Shown piece by piece: positions 63,815 to 64,000 of a stretch of DNA of 64,000 nt (positions are counted from its first letter, which is position 1; each line of letters begins with the position of its first letter). This DNA comes from Sinomonas sp. ASV486 (lineage in GTDB: Bacteria > Actinomycetota > Actinomycetes > Actinomycetales > Micrococcaceae). The notes beneath the pieces are model-generated. The model was not told the origin of the DNA, did not search any database, and saw nothing but the letters and a program-made list of their open reading frames with translations. Location of the stretch: NCBI RefSeq assembly GCF_030908215.1, contig NZ_JAVFJK010000016.1, forward strand, positions 17,621 to 81,620, written 5' to 3'. The position numbers and the translations under genes are program-made.

Positions 63815-64000
63815 TGCAGAACTCCTCCCCACGCCGTGCCCTCACGGGCACGCTCGTAGTCCTGTTCGCCCTGGCCATGGCCGTGTTCATCATCGGCCCG
63901 CTCCTGTGGCTGGCCGTGCGGGCCTTCGCCACGAACTGGACATACCCCAACCTGGCCCCGGACGGGTGGACGTTCAAGTGGTGGGAACTCGTCTTCAGCG
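63814..64000 (+). CDS. ABC importer permease 2 (cut by window edge)
   Basis: The ATG shares its A with the stop of permease 1 (TGATG). The visible 62 residues hold an N-terminal charged segment and one strong membrane helix (LTGTLVVLFALAMAVFIIG), then a periplasmic Trp-rich loop. The position and start match PotC-type second permeases. The remainder, including the EAA loop and any ATPase gene, lies outside the window. Confidence 0.82.
   Translation, partial: MQNSSPRRALTGTLVVLFALAMAVFIIGPLLWLAVRAFATNWTYPNLAPDGWTFKWWELVFS

Overview
The window is very GC-rich and looks like the chromosome of an actinobacterium, most likely a Micrococcaceae member of the Arthrobacter/Sinomonas kind (inference). 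Supporting signs are a 13E12-type DUF222-HNH gene behind a mycobacterial-type SOS box, adjacent radA and disA, a mycobacterial-type N-acetylglutamate synthase, and several genes whose -10-like box ends 6-7 nt before the ATG.

Region 1 (1-30052, minus strand) is one open reading frame. I checked the phase of the stop trinucleotides (tca/tta/cta on the + strand) line by line and found none in frame from the ATG at 30052 to the window edge: at least 10,017 codons, with the 3' end outside the window. It encodes a secreted giant: signal peptide, a zincin-type HELGHVLGLVD site, an Ala/Thr/Pro stalk, about 2,100 residues of ~400-residue tandem repeats, thousands of residues of Ala/Thr/Ser/Gly-rich beta-strand repeats with inserted carbohydrate-binding-like and Trp-rich modules, then Calx-beta-like and RTX-like GGxGxD segments. 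All long ORFs on other frames here are shadows.

Region 2 (30053-34206, minus strand) is an M-box (ykoK) Mg2+ riboswitch with a candidate promoter, an 11-codon leader ORF behind a strong Shine-Dalgarno site, a C-rich repeat, and a two-gene ABC transporter (duplicated-permease protein plus an ATPase with a C-terminal AAA-associated domain). No solute-binding gene is present. The giant gene follows on the same strand after 461 bp.

Region 3 (34246-41787) holds housekeeping and hypothetical genes: an SDR oxidoreductase, a PrmC-like methyltransferase, dodecin, a membrane-anchored VWA protein, tRNA-Lys(UUU) with a terminator hairpin, an uncharacterised soluble protein, and a DUF47/Pit phosphate transport pair.

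Region 4 (41909-46052, minus strand) is pstSCAB with a candidate PHO box. It converges on pit, so low- and high-affinity phosphate uptake sit back to back across a shared terminator.

Region 5 (46287-53497) carries a FUSC-family membrane protein, radA, disA (c-di-AMP synthase), mutY, an ArgA-type acetyltransferase and small hypotheticals. Region 6 (53684-57603) has the SOS-box DUF222-HNH gene and an S9 peptidase.

Region 7 (57669-64000) contains the PTS-dependent dihydroxyacetone kinase operon dhaKLM on the minus strand, a divergent ROK regulator, and an ABC importer (lipoprotein plus two permeases, the second cut by the window edge).
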